The translations under genes were made by a program, and so were the position numbers. A DNA stretch of 64,000 nucleotides from Tetrahymena elliotti 4EA (Eukaryota; Ciliophora; Oligohymenophorea; Hymenostomatida; Tetrahymenidae), in the NCBI GenBank assembly GCA_000231825.2, contig JH720307.1, positions 556,389-620,388 of the forward strand, read 5' to 3'. Positions 38,701-51,046 of the stretch are shown here, one piece after another. Each line of letters starts with the position of its first letter. Within the stretch, counting starts at the first letter, position 1. A model generated the notes under the pieces. The model made no database searches. It saw only the letters and a program-made list of their open reading frames with translations, and was not told where the DNA came from.

Positions 38701-41700
38701 TTTAACTTTCCTTAAAGAAGACATGGCTTAAAAAGATTACAATATTCTTTCAGAATTTATTTGTAAAATATTCAGCTCCTCAGAAAACTTTTTAGCAAGC
38801 TTAATTAAGAACATCTAAAATTTATTTGATCTCAAAAATACAATTAAGATTGATTTTATTGATGCATAAATTGATAAATTTGATTCTCTAATACTTTTGA
38901 ATGAAAAAAATTAATTATATAATTCTCTTCAAAATCAGTACCATAACAAGCTCGAATAAATAAAGAAGCTTTAGTCCCTTAATAATAATTAAAATCAACA
39001 ATAAAAATAAATTAGTAAACCTAATTTTTCATTTTTACATTGGATTTTATTTTGAAAAAAATCATCATTTTTATAATTAAAATATTACTTTATTTAAAAG
39101 ATATTGCTTCCCCTGTACCACCTATTGATAGCATGAAGTTAAAGAAAAAGAGTGTATCAAAAAGATTGGACGATAGTACTTTAAGCAATTAAAGCAGATA
39201 AAATAAATAAAATGTAAATCTTATTTTAGTTAACTTCATAAAATAATTTTTTTATTCAGTAAAAAGAAAATATAGAAAAGGATAAATCTCTGCAAAAATC
39301 AGGTAAAAAGAAGCCATCTGTATATGAAAAAGCAAATAAATTTAATGTAAATATTTCATTAATTTATCCTTTCCTTAAAAATATTTTTTTTTAATATAAG
39401 TAATCTAGAAAATCTGATGTAAATGAAGATAATATATATTCATAACTTTAAAAATAAAAATCTGTTCATTTAGCTTTAGAGAAAAAAAATACTTTTGAAA
39501 ATGCTAAAGAAGATGAGTAGGTTCTACTATCCCATCATTCATCTAAAAATTCTAATGATTCTGTTAAAAATTTGATAACTTAACAAGCACAAAATACAGA
39601 AAATTAAAATAAAGATAAGGTAGAAGAAGATTCAAAGCAAAATGATTCTTACAGCCCAAGAAGACAATAAAGTGAGATACCTGAAAAAATAAATGAAGAA
39701 GACTGTGCTGATTCCATGAAATCAATAGACAAAAATAATATGAAGACTTCTATAAGTAAGGATCCCAAAATAAGTTTCAGAGTTTTAGATACTGAAAACG
39801 ATCCTTTTTATAAAGGTTCTGATACTAGAGAACGTATGAATAGTATGAAAAAAATACTTTAATAAGAAAGCGAACTAGAAGAAAATTAAAAAGAATCTTT
39901 TTTCAAGAATGTAGATTAAGATGGTTAATAAATCGAGGAAGAATAAGATTTTTTCAGTGAAATTAAGTAAGGTAAAAACAATGGTAGAAGCTCTTGTCTC
40001 GTAGTTAAAAATAGTTACAGTATTAAAAGCGATGATCCAATAAATTAAGTATCAGTTAAATTAATTTCAAAATCAGACACAAATTTTTAATTTAGTGAAG
40101 ATCAAGATTAAGAAAATTCTTTACAAACTCCTAAAAAAAAGACTAGTATAAATTAAATAATGGCTGATGAAGATTAGTAATAACAATAAATAAACATCAC
40201 TTAAGATTATTCATTTGATGATAGCTTAGACAATAAGTTAAATAATAGTGCATTTAACATGTAAGATGATGAAAATAATAAATTCAATTCACTAGAGAAA
40301 AAGTAAGCTTAAAGCAAATTTAGCAAGTTTAATTTTAATAAGTAAAAATTTATTCCTGGTTTACCAACACATCAACTAACGGAGATGCTTAATACATCCG
40401 ATTCAGATTCTAACAGAGAAGATCATGATATACATGATCATTTTCGAGCTAAAGAAGAACTAATTTTTGAAGATCAAAAAATCTTCAAACCAATAAATTC
40501 TCTTGTTACAAAGTAAATTAATTTAAATATTTTAATTAGGTTAAATGCATTAATATAAATTAAAGATTCAGACTTTATATCAGTGATTCTAAGAATGCAT
40601 AAATAGCAACAGACCTACTTGAGAAATAGTAAAAAGATGTTTAAAAAATTAAAAAAGCTAAGGATATTATGCAGTTAAACCTAATACTTAAATTGACATC
40701 TCAGTCCTTAGTAGAGCTATTTAAATCATACTAAAACCTAAATTTAAATTAAAAATCTGTTAATCCTTATCATATATTTTTATATGATTCTCTTGTCAAC
40801 ACATTTGGTAATAACTCATAACTTAGAATCATCTTAATTTTTACTTTTATCAAACAATAGGTCAAAACTCAATGACTATCAGTAAATACTGTAAATATAT
40901 TAAAAGTTGTTTCTATTATTCAGATTAAAATTCTAGAATTAAACTTATTTCTAAATTTTTGACTGGAGAATATGATAGAATGAGCTACTAATTCTTTATT
41001 GATACAGTCTCGTAGTTAGATGAAACAGGATAAAATGGTCTTGGGATAGTTTCAAGTGTAGATGATTTTAATTGGATAAGTAAATTTTTTTAAATAAAAT
41101 TTTTTCAGTTTTCTTTTTGAAAATAAGATAAATGACTATTAAATTTTAATTATTTATTTTGAGTTAAATAATTGCATAGATTTCAAGAAAAAATTTATTT
41201 TTATTTTATGAAATTTTATTGAATTATTGAGATTAATTAAAATAATATTTTTAATTAATAGGTCCTAAAGTAATATAAGATTATGTGGAGCAAGTTTTTG
41301 GAAAAACTTTGCCAAGAGATAAGCTTAGTAAGGCTTAAAAGTATTTGTTTTCTCAAAGAGAAAAAGTTAATATAAATAATAGTTCAAAGATTTTGTTGAA
41401 TTTCGACCAGTGTATAATTTACATAATAGATCTATATGAAGAAATGAAGCTAGGATTAACAAAAAGATATTCAGATTTATTTAGCAGCTTAGATATTCAG
41501 AATCATGGTTTACTTGACTATGAATAGTTTAACTTAATATTTAAAAATTTAGAAATAGAAATTCATTAAATGGATTGCATGGCTTGCTTAGAGTTATTTT
41601 AAAGAGAGAGTGACTTTATTTCTCATATAAGAAACAAAAAGTATATTTCACTACTAAGGTTTACTTAGATGTCTATAGATCTAAATTTGTTTTCAAATGA

Positions 41701-42171
41701 AGCTTAAAATAGGTTTTTGGATTCTAATGTAGATGAAGAAGTTGAAAAAATCAGTAATTTTGTTTTTATTTTTTTTAAAATATAACTTGGAACTCTGAAA
41801 TTAAAATAGATTTGTTAAAATTTTTTTTTGAAAAAAAAGAGAGTGTGTGGCCTTAGAAGAAAAAAGAACTTAAGATGAGACTTATTAAAAGCGGTTATTA
41901 TAGCTCACTTTATAAATAAATAATAGATAAAGTAGATGAACACCTTTTAAAATAAAAAGTTAATTAGAAATATAACGTTTAAATAATTTTCCAAATTCGT
42001 ATCTTAGAAAATGAAAGTAGAAATGCTATGGCAAGTTATAATATGATAGATCTTATTATTTAAGAATTCAATGATATATAAAGCAGCTATACTTCTCTCA
42101 AAACAAAAAAAATAGCTAACAAATCTCATAAAATTTACTACGAAAAGAACGAAAAAAAGAAAGAAAATTGA
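35785..42171 (+). CDS. Large coiled-coil protein, AXDND1-like, with degenerate EF-hand
   Basis: Long gene with many 50-150 nt introns. It starts MQNINEPIKLPSLPDQDKLF with a disordered Ser/Gln-rich region (GGGPLYDNSQLMSPKNQ). Around 37000-37300 is a segment like axonemal dynein light chain p28/AXDND1: FFDEIEIIYAGCMKEIAR joined to QVSIDCSERGQMLTKIWDIY (p28: FDE..RQVTI.C.ERGLLL..V.D). Long coiled coils follow (37300-38100, 38520-38960), then an acidic Ser/Asn/Gln-rich region (39100-40500), then a folded C-terminal part with an EF-hand-like loop DIQNHGLLDYEQ near 41490, lacking some calcium ligands. It ends KNEKKKEN-TGA. Role inferred: ciliary structural or dynein-associated protein. Intron joins that I tested kept phase; the whole set was not proved. 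Confidence 0.6.
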
Positions 42172-42814
42172 AACAAAAAAGTAAACATACAATTACTGTT
42201 GAATGAATAAGAATATTTTATATTAAAAATTATTTAATTAAACTATATTAAATAAATCTATTTATTGTTTCATTTGTAATTAATTTTTCTATTTATTGTT
42301 ATTAAATAACTTCTTATTATTTTCTTTCATTTATTTATTAAATTTTCTTCATGTTTTAATGTTAAGAATTGAATTATTTTTTTCTACTTTTTAAGTAAAT
42401 TATTATCACTTTTAGAATTACGAGATTGTACACAGAAATCTTCTCAAAAAATTAAAGATTTAATTAGTAGAATGAGTGATTGTCTTCATTTTATTTTGAT
42501 AATTATCAATCAATAGATGTTATGAAAAAAATTTCAAGCTTTTACGAAGAATAGTTAATGAATAAGAAATTTATTAGTCGTTAGATTTTCAAAGAAAAAA
42601 TTTAATGTTCTGATTATTTAATTTTTTTAAATTTCCTCAATTCGACAAATTAGAGAGAAAATTGCGGATTTAGATAGACAGTATAGATACTAAACAAATC
42701 AAAGCAAATTAAAATAAAAAATATTTACAGATAAACAAAACCTGTGTATCATAAACATAAAAGAATAAAGAATATTCAAAAATTTTATTAGACTTTCTTT
42801 TGAACTATTAAAAG
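42172..42814. other. Intergenic, AT-rich
   Basis: Spacer between two head-to-tail genes; upstream leader of the coiled-coil gene. No coding frame recognised. Confidence 0.5.
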
Positions 42815-45571
42815 ATGGAATAATAGACTGAAGGTAACAATGTAAGATTTTATTTAAAACATTTTTAATTTGGCTAAAAAAATATTTTTATTTAACAAAA
42901 AGCTTCATGACGTAGTATTTAAGTAACAGAATATCATTGATGAGTTAGAAAAAAGAATTCGCTTAATTGAATTGAACAACAAGAAGAGAGTTATAGAGGT
43001 TTATAATTTTCTTTATTATCATCTTACATTTCAATAATCTTTTATAAACTCAGTTGGAAAATGAGCTCAAAAATGAATAAAGAAGAGCTGTAGAATTGGA
43101 AGATGAGCTAAAAAAAAATATTCGCGAATAAAGCGACTATGATCATATTAAGTAGATGAATTTTGATCTACAAAACAAGCTCACTGAACATGAAAATTTA
43201 ATAGTTGAGCAAAGACAAAAAGAGCACTAACTTAACAAGTAAATCAGATAGCTAAAAGATTAAATTAGCAACAGTAAGACATTTGCTTCTCCTTATGGAA
43301 GACATGATCGTAATTAAAATAGCTCCTCTCTTAAAAAATATATTTCTCCTAATCAACATGACAACTGTAGTAATGTCTAATGCTTTGATGAAATCAACTA
43401 AGGAGTTTAACAAGCAGATAATGAAGGATAATGCGATTTTGATAATGTAAAAAAAATTTTAATTTTAATCAATTTTCAGTAACAAATTGCTTAATTTTGC
43501 TTAAAAATAATTAACTATTTAAACTTCTCAAGAAAAGATTTATTTTGAATTTGAAAGATTTTTAATTTATTTTTTTGTCGTGTTTTTTAATCTCTTTGGA
43601 AGAAATAACAGTTAAAAGAGTTAAAAACTAAACTATTGAGATTCATATAAATCACTTTTACTAATTTTTATTTTTAATTTATAGAAAGATTTAATTAGAG
43701 CTATCTTAGATCTTAAGCAAGAAAAAGAAGATTTGATTTAACATATTGAAAAAATCAAGGAAGCCTCGATCGACGCCATTATGGAAAAAGAAAAAACTAT
43801 TATGGAATTAAAGGAATAAATTTTTTACAAGGATGACATTGATGGAGTTTCTTTGAAATTAGATTAAATGACTTAAGAAAAAGAAGAATGGTAAAGAATG
43901 CATGAATCTTCTATTGAAAATTATGAAAGAACTATTTAAGAATTACAACATAAAATCGAATTCGAATAAAGATTATTTGAAGAACGTATTCTTAACATAG
44001 AAACTGAAATCAATGAGAGAGTAATTTTACGTTTCCAATAGAACTTAGAATCTGCTAAAGATGTTGAAAATAACTTAATTCAATAAATTAATATTGCTGA
44101 AGAGCGTCTTAAGATGTGTGAAAAAACGATCTCTGACCAATAAAAAGTTATTTCAAATAATAAAGAACAAGTAAATTAATATATTGAAGAAATAAATGGT
44201 CTTAAATCATCTCTTGCCCAATCTAGAACATTTAAAGAAAAGATAACATAACTTGAGAAAGAATTATCTACTTTAGAAAAAACATCTCGTAAAGAAACAG
44301 AATAAAAGCAAGAACAAATTGAAAAACTCACTCGTAGAAATAATGAACTTTTGAAGAATTTCATTAATTTTGAGACAGAAAACAAAAGATTAAATGAACA
44401 ACTTGAAAATTTAAATGAAAATTTACAAAAAATCTAAAGTGATTACGAAAATCTTTAAATCAAATTTGAAGAAGCAACTATTAATTACGAGAGAGATTTG
44501 TCTATTCAACAGCAACATTTCAATGAAGAAAAGAAAAATCTACTTTAAGATTTGAATGATTAAAAAGCAGGCTACAAAAATCGTCAGTCATGCCTTAAGA
44601 GTGATATTGGCTATGATGAATTTAGCTCATGTTTTGACTCTCCTCAAATAAGCAAGAAAAGATCTTCATAGAAACAATAACACAATCTCATAGCTTTCCG
44701 TAAAAATTCTCAAGATAGTAATCAAGCTGATAATAATTCAATCTAAGAAAACTCAGATTCAGAAGAAGAAAATGACTTTTTCCATCAATTAGATAACTAA
44801 ACATAAGACAGTAGATCTTACCATAGAAGAAAATCAAGTGATTATTTGAAAACTCCTGAATGTGATTTCTCTTAAAGATAAGAATAGCCTATGCTCAGAG
44901 ATATTACAACTGCAGTCAATAACAATAAATTTGTTAACTTCCATGCTCTTAACTAGTCTCTTCCCCAAAAACCATCCAATAAAAACTGTATTAAGCTTTA
45001 GCATTTATCTTAATAAAGTAATTAAACAAATTCTAATATCTAAGATAAAGAAAATAATTTGCAATTAATTGCTCCCCTTAAACAAGAAATTGAGCACCTT
45101 AAAAATGTCAATGAAAAGTTACAAGCAGCTTCAGAAAGTTATGAAAATGAAATCATGAAATTGTAAAATGAATTAAAAACTGCTTATAAACAAATGCAAG
45201 AATGTAGAAAATCATTAACTGATAATATTAATATTAACAAGGATAAAGAATCTTCCCTAAAATGTGAAGTTGAAAGCTTGAAAACTCATATTTATAAAAT
45301 TGAAACCCATATGGTAACTTATAAGCTTCAATACGAAGAAGAAAGCAGTTACTTAAAAGAAGAACTAAAAATAGCTGAAAAGATAGCAGCAGAATCGAAA
45401 GTAAAGTTGGCCCAAATCATGCAAGATAAAGACTACTTCTAACAGTAATATAAAACGATACTTGCTAAATACAAGTAAAAAAAGAATTAAGAGTCTTAAA
45501 GTCATTCCTTCCTCAGGTAAAATGACTATTATTCATCTAGTGAAACATAGAACAATTTCATAGTTTTTTGA
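42815..45571 (+). CDS. Coiled-coil protein, 800 aa
   Basis: Four exons (42815-42841, 42903-42998, 43054-43446, 43685-45571) are each whole codons in length, so all introns are phase 0, and total 801 codons. It starts MEQQTEGNN; a 27-nt first exon. Nearly the whole protein is heptad-rich coiled coil, for example IIDELEKRIRLIELNNKKR and IEQLQHKIEFEQRLFEERI, broken by a short linker with YGRHDRN near 43300 and a Ser/Asp-rich disordered region at about 44600-45000 (SDSEEENDFFHQLDNQ). A second coiled coil closes the protein, which ends NNFIVF-TGA. No domain beyond coiled coil recognised. Such proteins in ciliates are often basal-body, cytoskeletal or Golgi tethers; this is only a general guess. 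Confidence 0.8.
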
Positions 45572-46791
45572 TTGCAAAATTTTAACTTTTAATTACCTTC
45601 TTTCTCTAGTATAATAAATATTTAATCAAATTTGCAATCAACAACTAATTAATTAATTAACAAATTAATCAATAAATATTTATGTATAATTTTCAATTCT
45701 CATTTTGATAGAAAAATACTAATAAATAATACTAATAATTATTTAGATGATTCTCAAGACAAAAATCAATCTGAAGTTTTATTTATTGTGATAAGTCAAG
45801 TGCCAAAACAGGCTTAATTAACTACCAACTATTTCTATGTTAATTAATTTTAACATAGATTTGATAATCAATGAAATATTTCTGAATGGACCTACATATT
45901 ATTTGAGAAAATATTCTGATGAAAAGAAAAAGTGTTTCCTTAATGAAAAATAAATATAAAAATTAGAGAGGAGAAGATAAGAAAATTAAAAATTTGCATC
46001 AATTAAAGAAAAAATTATGTGTAAATTTTCTAAGATTTTGATAAGTAATTAAAATAAATAAATAACTAATTAACTAAATAATTTATATATAGCTTTAATA
46101 TTACATTTTAAATTTTGTGTTTTTGCATATTTTACTTAGATCATTACATATAATTTTTTTTTTCTATGAACTTGAGACTTTATTCATATTATCTTTTTTC
46201 TTTCTTATTCATTACTTTTTTAATTTAGGTTCTAAAATAGTTTAAAGTATTAAATCGAAAGAAATTTTTTAAATGCCTTGACCATAAATAAACACACACA
46301 TAAATATTCTTGTTATTTAATTTATTTCATCACTATATTTTTTATTTACTTGAGAAATATTAGGGATTAATTAAAAATTTTCTATAATACTTCTTTAAAG
46401 ATTTTTAAAAAGTAATAACTAAAATTAGAAAGTATTTATAAATAGCTAATAAAGAATATTTTTAGGTTTTGATAGGTTTTAATTAATCTGTGTAAAATTA
46501 TAAATTTAAAGAAAGGAAATTTTATTTTTTAAGTATCAAAGATGAATTTTGAGATTATTTGGATTTAAAATTCTCTTAAGTAATTTTATTTAATGTTATT
46601 AAATACAAATCTTTAATAAAATTGTAATTATTTTTATCATTTTACCATATTGTTTAATAGTTTTTAGAGATAAAATAAAAATTGAAATTGATAAAAATTA
46701 TTAATTTAATTTCTAATATTTTTCCTTACTCACTATATACAATTAATTTCTAAATAAACTAATAAATCATAATTTTAAAATAATTTATTTT
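45572..46791. other. Intergenic between convergent genes
   Basis: About 1.2 kb AT-rich 3' spacer. Contains GACCATAAATAA (about 46280), a near match to an element seen three times elsewhere in the window. No coding frame seen. Confidence 0.5.
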
Positions 46792-48044
46792 TCATAACAA
46801 TTTCTTTTTTTGCAAAATTTTACCATCATCACTTTTTTATTCAACAACAAGTTCTTTTATATTCCATGTTCCATTGTCATTTTAACTTCCCTTTACTTTA
46901 GCAATACCATTAAACTTATCACCAATAATATCCATATCAAATTCTGCATCTTTGTCTATTTAAGCTCCTCTGACACTGCTTGTAAATCTTACAATTTAAT
47001 CAATAAAATAATTAATATTTAAAAAACATTTTTTAAAGTTTTAATAAAAAATTTGAGAGATTTAATAGAATTATATTGAATTTTGGCTTTTTCAGTTTTC
47101 TTAGTATAAATTTACCTTATTGTGGCCCCAAATAGGTTTTTAGCTATTGAAGATCTTTTAATTAAATTCATAGATTCATAATGAATTTAGCTGTTCAAAA
47201 TAGATCTACGCTTGTTTTTCATAAGATAAATATATGTTCCCATACCACCAAAGATGAGGATACCAAACATCCAAATACGGATGTAACCAATCTTTTGGTA
47301 TAATTAGTTCAAACGAAATCTTCTTCTTTCCTCTTATTCTGTTTCAGATAAAGTGCTTGCATCAATATTTTCTTTGAAATTTCTAAATTTGTGCTCTGCC
47401 CATAAATCTTGATAAGTGTTTCTAGGTGTAATGACGCTTTAAACAAATTAAGCTTAATTGTTCTTTTAAAGAGTGTCCTTTCCAAAATTAGATTAGTTTT
47501 TTTCTCTTAAAATTTTTTCTTCTTCATTTTACTAGATTGGAATACGATATTATCCTGCTAAATCAGCAAAAACTGATTCAAGTTTCCAGAATTTATCATC
47601 ATCGTTAACCTTTATTTCTTTAAGTTTTTCTTCATCTCCTTTGAGTTCTTTAAGCTTTTCATATACTTCTTTATCTGGAAGATAGAATTTCATCTTTTAA
47701 TCTTCATTTTCTTTAATTTATTTAAGAGTCTTGCTTGAAGCTTAAGCATCAACTAAAAGAGTACCCTTTGGTCCCATGACAATAAAATATAAACTTGAAA
47801 TATCATTCTAGATATCGAAAACACTACGTAAACCTATTTTAGTGTCTAAAGGATAGCCTATTAATTCGACAACTTGTTAATTTCTTTCCATTAAACGGAC
47901 AATTTCTTTAACAACAGGGTGATTAAACTTCTAATCCTGCTTATATCTCATAATTAAATATGCAGTTGAACCTAAACCTAAAGTACCTAACATAATGTTA
48001 GTCCTTTTTCTATATAACCAACTAGTTTTAATGATATTATTCAT
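46792..48044 (-). CDS. COA1/TIM21-like mitochondrial membrane protein, 374 aa
   Basis: Minus-strand gene, exons 48044-47116 and 46987-46792 (128-nt intron, phase kept), 375 codons. Start MNNIIKTSWLYRKRTNIM is basic, followed by a membrane helix (LGTLGLGSTAYLIM). After it comes KEIVRLMERNQQVVELIGYP with a beta-rich stretch (LYFIVMGPKGTLLVDAQAS), the pattern of COA1-type domains (cytochrome oxidase assembly / TIM21 fold). A second membrane helix (IRIWMFGILIFGGMGTYIYL) precedes a C-terminal segment with a second COA1-like pattern: FDMDIIGDKFNGIAKVKGS then GTWNIKELVVEQ. Two helix-plus-COA1 units in one protein suggest internal duplication. Likely inner mitochondrial membrane, in respiratory-complex assembly; assigned by pattern, not search. 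Confidence 0.65.
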
Positions 48045-48174
48045 TTCTTATTTTTGTTTTATAAACTATGTTCAAAATATACTTCTAATTTCTTATTAAA
48101 AATTTAACAAAAAGATCTAAACCTAAAAAGATTTTTATATCAATTTAAATTAAAAGAAATTTCTATTTTGCTTT

Positions 48175-49182
48175 TCACAAAAAAAATTAATTAATTTGTT
48201 GATTTTTATAAAAACTGATTACTGTTTAATTATTTATTTTAATTTACATTTTATTTATTTAAATATTTTATTTATTTGGAATTATATAAAATAACAAAAA
48301 TAAATTAGCAGAATCATCTTCAATATGTTTTGGTTCTTCAAAATTAATTATTATCAAACCAACCTTTCTTTGGAAAAAATAAAAATAAAAAATATTTGGA
48401 TCATAGGTATCTTTTAAATAAATTTTGGAGTTAAATATAAAAGTGGTGTTATTTTCCTTTCTTTTTTATTTAGTTTTTTAGGTTTGGTTTTATTGAGGTT
48501 TATCTAGTTTTATATATGTTTAATTTATTTGTTTTTTATTTTTTTGATGTGGTTTTATTTGTTTGTTTATTTTATGTATTTTATTTATTTTATTTTTTAT
48601 ATTTTAAGTGTTTTTATGTTTATTTATTTAAATTAAAAATTATATCTTCATGGCAATTAGGCAGTTAGTTTTTCCTATATTTTTAAAACAATACTAATTA
48701 TATATGGCAATTGGCCTTTTGACAAGAGGCTTATCTTTTTTTTTTAATTTTGATAATATCTTTTCATAGGAAAATTATCCTTTTTAATATAAGGGTCTTT
48801 CGGAGGACTAGATAGTATTTAAGAGAGCCTAGAATCTCGCTTTTTATTGAGGGGTTTTTGTTTGTTTATCTTTTTATCGGATTTTAAAAAACTTAGTAGT
48901 ATAAAAACTTATTTTGTTTCGATTCGCCGGGAAGTGCTTGCGTCGAAGGTACTATTATGTTGTTGTTGTTGTTGTTGTTGTTGATTTTTTGGTCCGCCAT
49001 TGGGTTAAAAAACTAGATAAACTTTTAACAATCCCCCTCACTTTATGTTCAGCTTATTCTAGACGAGCATCATATATAAGTCGATTCTTTTTTATAGTCC
49101 TGAGGATGCTTTATCTCTTAAATATATCCTCGACTATTATGCTTTTGCAATAAGTAGTCTTTTTACTTTCTTAATTTTCCTT
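48175..49182 (-). other. 335-codon TGA-free frame in anomalous segment
   Basis: On the minus strand a single frame is free of TGA from 49182 down to TGA 48175-48177. The first part reads protein-like: VEDIFKRQSILRTIKKNRL, YDARLEQAEHKVRGIVKSLS, a Thr-run from an AAC/CAA repeat, then YEKILSKLKKKDKPLVKRP. The middle (48420-48640) is very A-rich and gives K/N/Q-rich filler; the end again reads well (VGLIIINFEEPKHIEDDSAN). No ATG opens the frame near its start. Base composition differs from the surroundings, with GC-richer patches containing CGA, CCG and GCG triplets that are rare in neighbouring genes. It may be an exon of a spliced gene, a transferred or mobile-element remnant, or a structured RNA. 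Function not assigned. Confidence 0.3.
48764..49000 (-). CDS. Candidate 78-aa Asn-repeat ORF
   Basis: In a different minus-strand frame of the same anomalous segment, ATG 49000 opens MADQKINNNNNNNN, then VPSTQALPGESKQNKFLYYQ, and ends KTLILKRIIFL-TGA at 48764. It has a proper start and stop and reads TAA as Gln. The eight Asn come from AAC repeats. It overlaps and competes with the 335-codon open frame; at most one is likely real. No family recognised. Confidence 0.25.
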
Positions 49183-49200
49183 TCAGGAAAATTGCCCTTT

Positions 49201-50593
49201 TTTAATTTATTAATTAATTATGAAATTTCGAATTTAAGAAAAAAAACAAAAATACAAAATTTGATTTTTTTTCCCACCCATATATTTTGAAATTAAGTTA
49301 ATAAATTAAATTAAAGATAATAATCTTACTTTCACAATTATTTTTCATTTGAAGCATTCTGTATTTGTTAATATTATCTCTTTTTTTTCAATTTTACTAA
49401 ATCTCAAAAATATATTATTATCCTTAACAATAGATTATTTATGAAAATTAAAAATAATAAAACTGAGTTAACATCTAAAATCAGTAAAATTAGGATAAAA
49501 TATTAAAAAACTAAATAATGAAATTTTAAAATAAAAATATTTTATTTTTTTCAGAAAACAAAGAGGAATACACTAATATAAAAAAAACCATTAAAAATAG
49601 AGGCTTAATTGATAAGCTTATTGTTGTATTGATAATTTTAAAATAATTTCCTTGTTTAATACATAACTTTTAACTTTTTACATAAAAACTTAAATTCTTT
49701 TCTATGAAAATACTCTTTTGAAATAAATTTTTATTATCTTAAGTATTGTACAAATACCTATCCTTTAATGTATAAAAATTTTTTAATACAAGATATTATA
49801 GCCTCGGTTTTTTGAATTACTTTAGCATTTTATAATACTGCCAAGAAAACAAATAAAAAAAATCCTTCATAAAATATTTTTTCAAAGTGATACTTAAACT
49901 ATTTTTCTATTATACTTCAGAAAATTTTCTCTTCTCTTTGCAACAGAAAAGTAAAAATTTGGTGTTTAATCAAAATTTATAGTAATTAATGGTAGGTATT
50001 ATCCAATTTTTAATGGTTGTAATAATAAAGAGAATAAAATTATTTGATGTTAAGAAATGGAAATCCCAATTAGATCTAAAACTTTTTGAGTTCTTTATGA
50101 AAACTGGATGACATCAGCATCATAAAAATAGAGAGAATATATCCTAATAAAATATGTTTCAATAAGAGAAGAGAAAATAAATTTTTGATCAAATTACCTA
50201 TTCTGAACAATTTTTATTACCTATTCTAAATTTCAAAACAATTTGTACTTACAACCTATTGAATTAATAATTAAAGCAATATTTAAAATTTCACGGTTGA
50301 TAATAATCAAATTTTTCTAAGATTTAACATTTTTAATTATCTTGGCTATGTAAAATTCTTTTTTAAAGTAATTTTATTTAAAGTAAATATCTATTTCTAA
50401 ACTTTCTTTCCCAGAAAATGATTAGTTAAAATTAATTTTTTTCTTTTACATAAATTTCTTAATTTTATTACTTGATTGATAATCAAATGAAAGTAAGTAG
50501 CACAAATTTACAAATTTTAGTAAATCGAGTCTAATCCCAAATTTAATAATTAATATCTTAAGAAAAAATAAGTTAAATTGAATTAAATAAAAA
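49201..50593. other. Intergenic; start of duplicated unit 1
   Basis: AT-rich DNA. From about 49711 the sequence is repeated at about 51991 (unit 2), showing that the upstream flank of the secreted-protein gene was duplicated with it. No coding frame seen. Confidence 0.55.
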
Positions 50594-51046
50594 ATGAATA
50601 AATTTATATTTATTTTACCTCTTTTGGCTTTAGTAGGAACTACAATCTTTTTATTCTAAGATTAAAAGACAAGCCTTGAGAATTTAGTTCCTGTCACTTT
50701 TTAGTAATATTCTACCTGCACCAGAAGCATTTCCCAAAATGATCCCTGCTAATTAAGCGAAGAATTTATTTAAACTTACAACGCTTTTATGACTCTTACA
50801 AATCCTCCTTCAGCTCCTTAGGCTTGTGGAAATTACATTACCTATAAATAATAAAATTACTTTACTAACAATTTTATTAATTAAAACAATGATTTCTTTG
50901 CTTGCTTCCTAAATGATTAAGTTAGAGCTGTTGCAAATACAAATGAGTGTTTCTTCAAGCATTTTTATGCTCCATACTATGCAGTTTGTGGTGGTTTTTC
51001 ACCTTTTGCTTATCCACCCTATACTCAATTCAATATTGATAACTGA
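50594..51046 (+). CDS. Secreted Cys-rich protein, copy 1, 150 aa
   Basis: Single-exon gene. The start MNKFIFILPLLALVGTTIFL is a classic signal peptide, so the product enters the secretory pathway. The mature part has six cysteines kept in both copies (in STC, DPC, ACGNY, FFACF, ECFF and AVCGG contexts), which fits three disulfides, and an aromatic C-terminal block AVCGGFSPFAYPPYTQFN. It ends FNIDN-TGA at 51044-51046. The paralog at 53037 is about 80% identical with exactly the same length. Family not recognised; possibilities include a secreted or mucocyst/surface protein. No toxin or enzyme motif seen. Confidence 0.8.

Noticed and set aside
48900..48960. tRNA-like GTTTCGATTC box
   Set aside because: No acceptor stem, D-arm or anticodon arm can be folded around it; no convincing tRNA found in the window.
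48914..49153. Plus-strand ORF starting MFRFAGKCLRRRYYY with a Val run
   Set aside because: The Val run is the antisense of an AAC/CAA triplet repeat; TAG/TAA ends are not stops here, and the minus frames are more protein-like.
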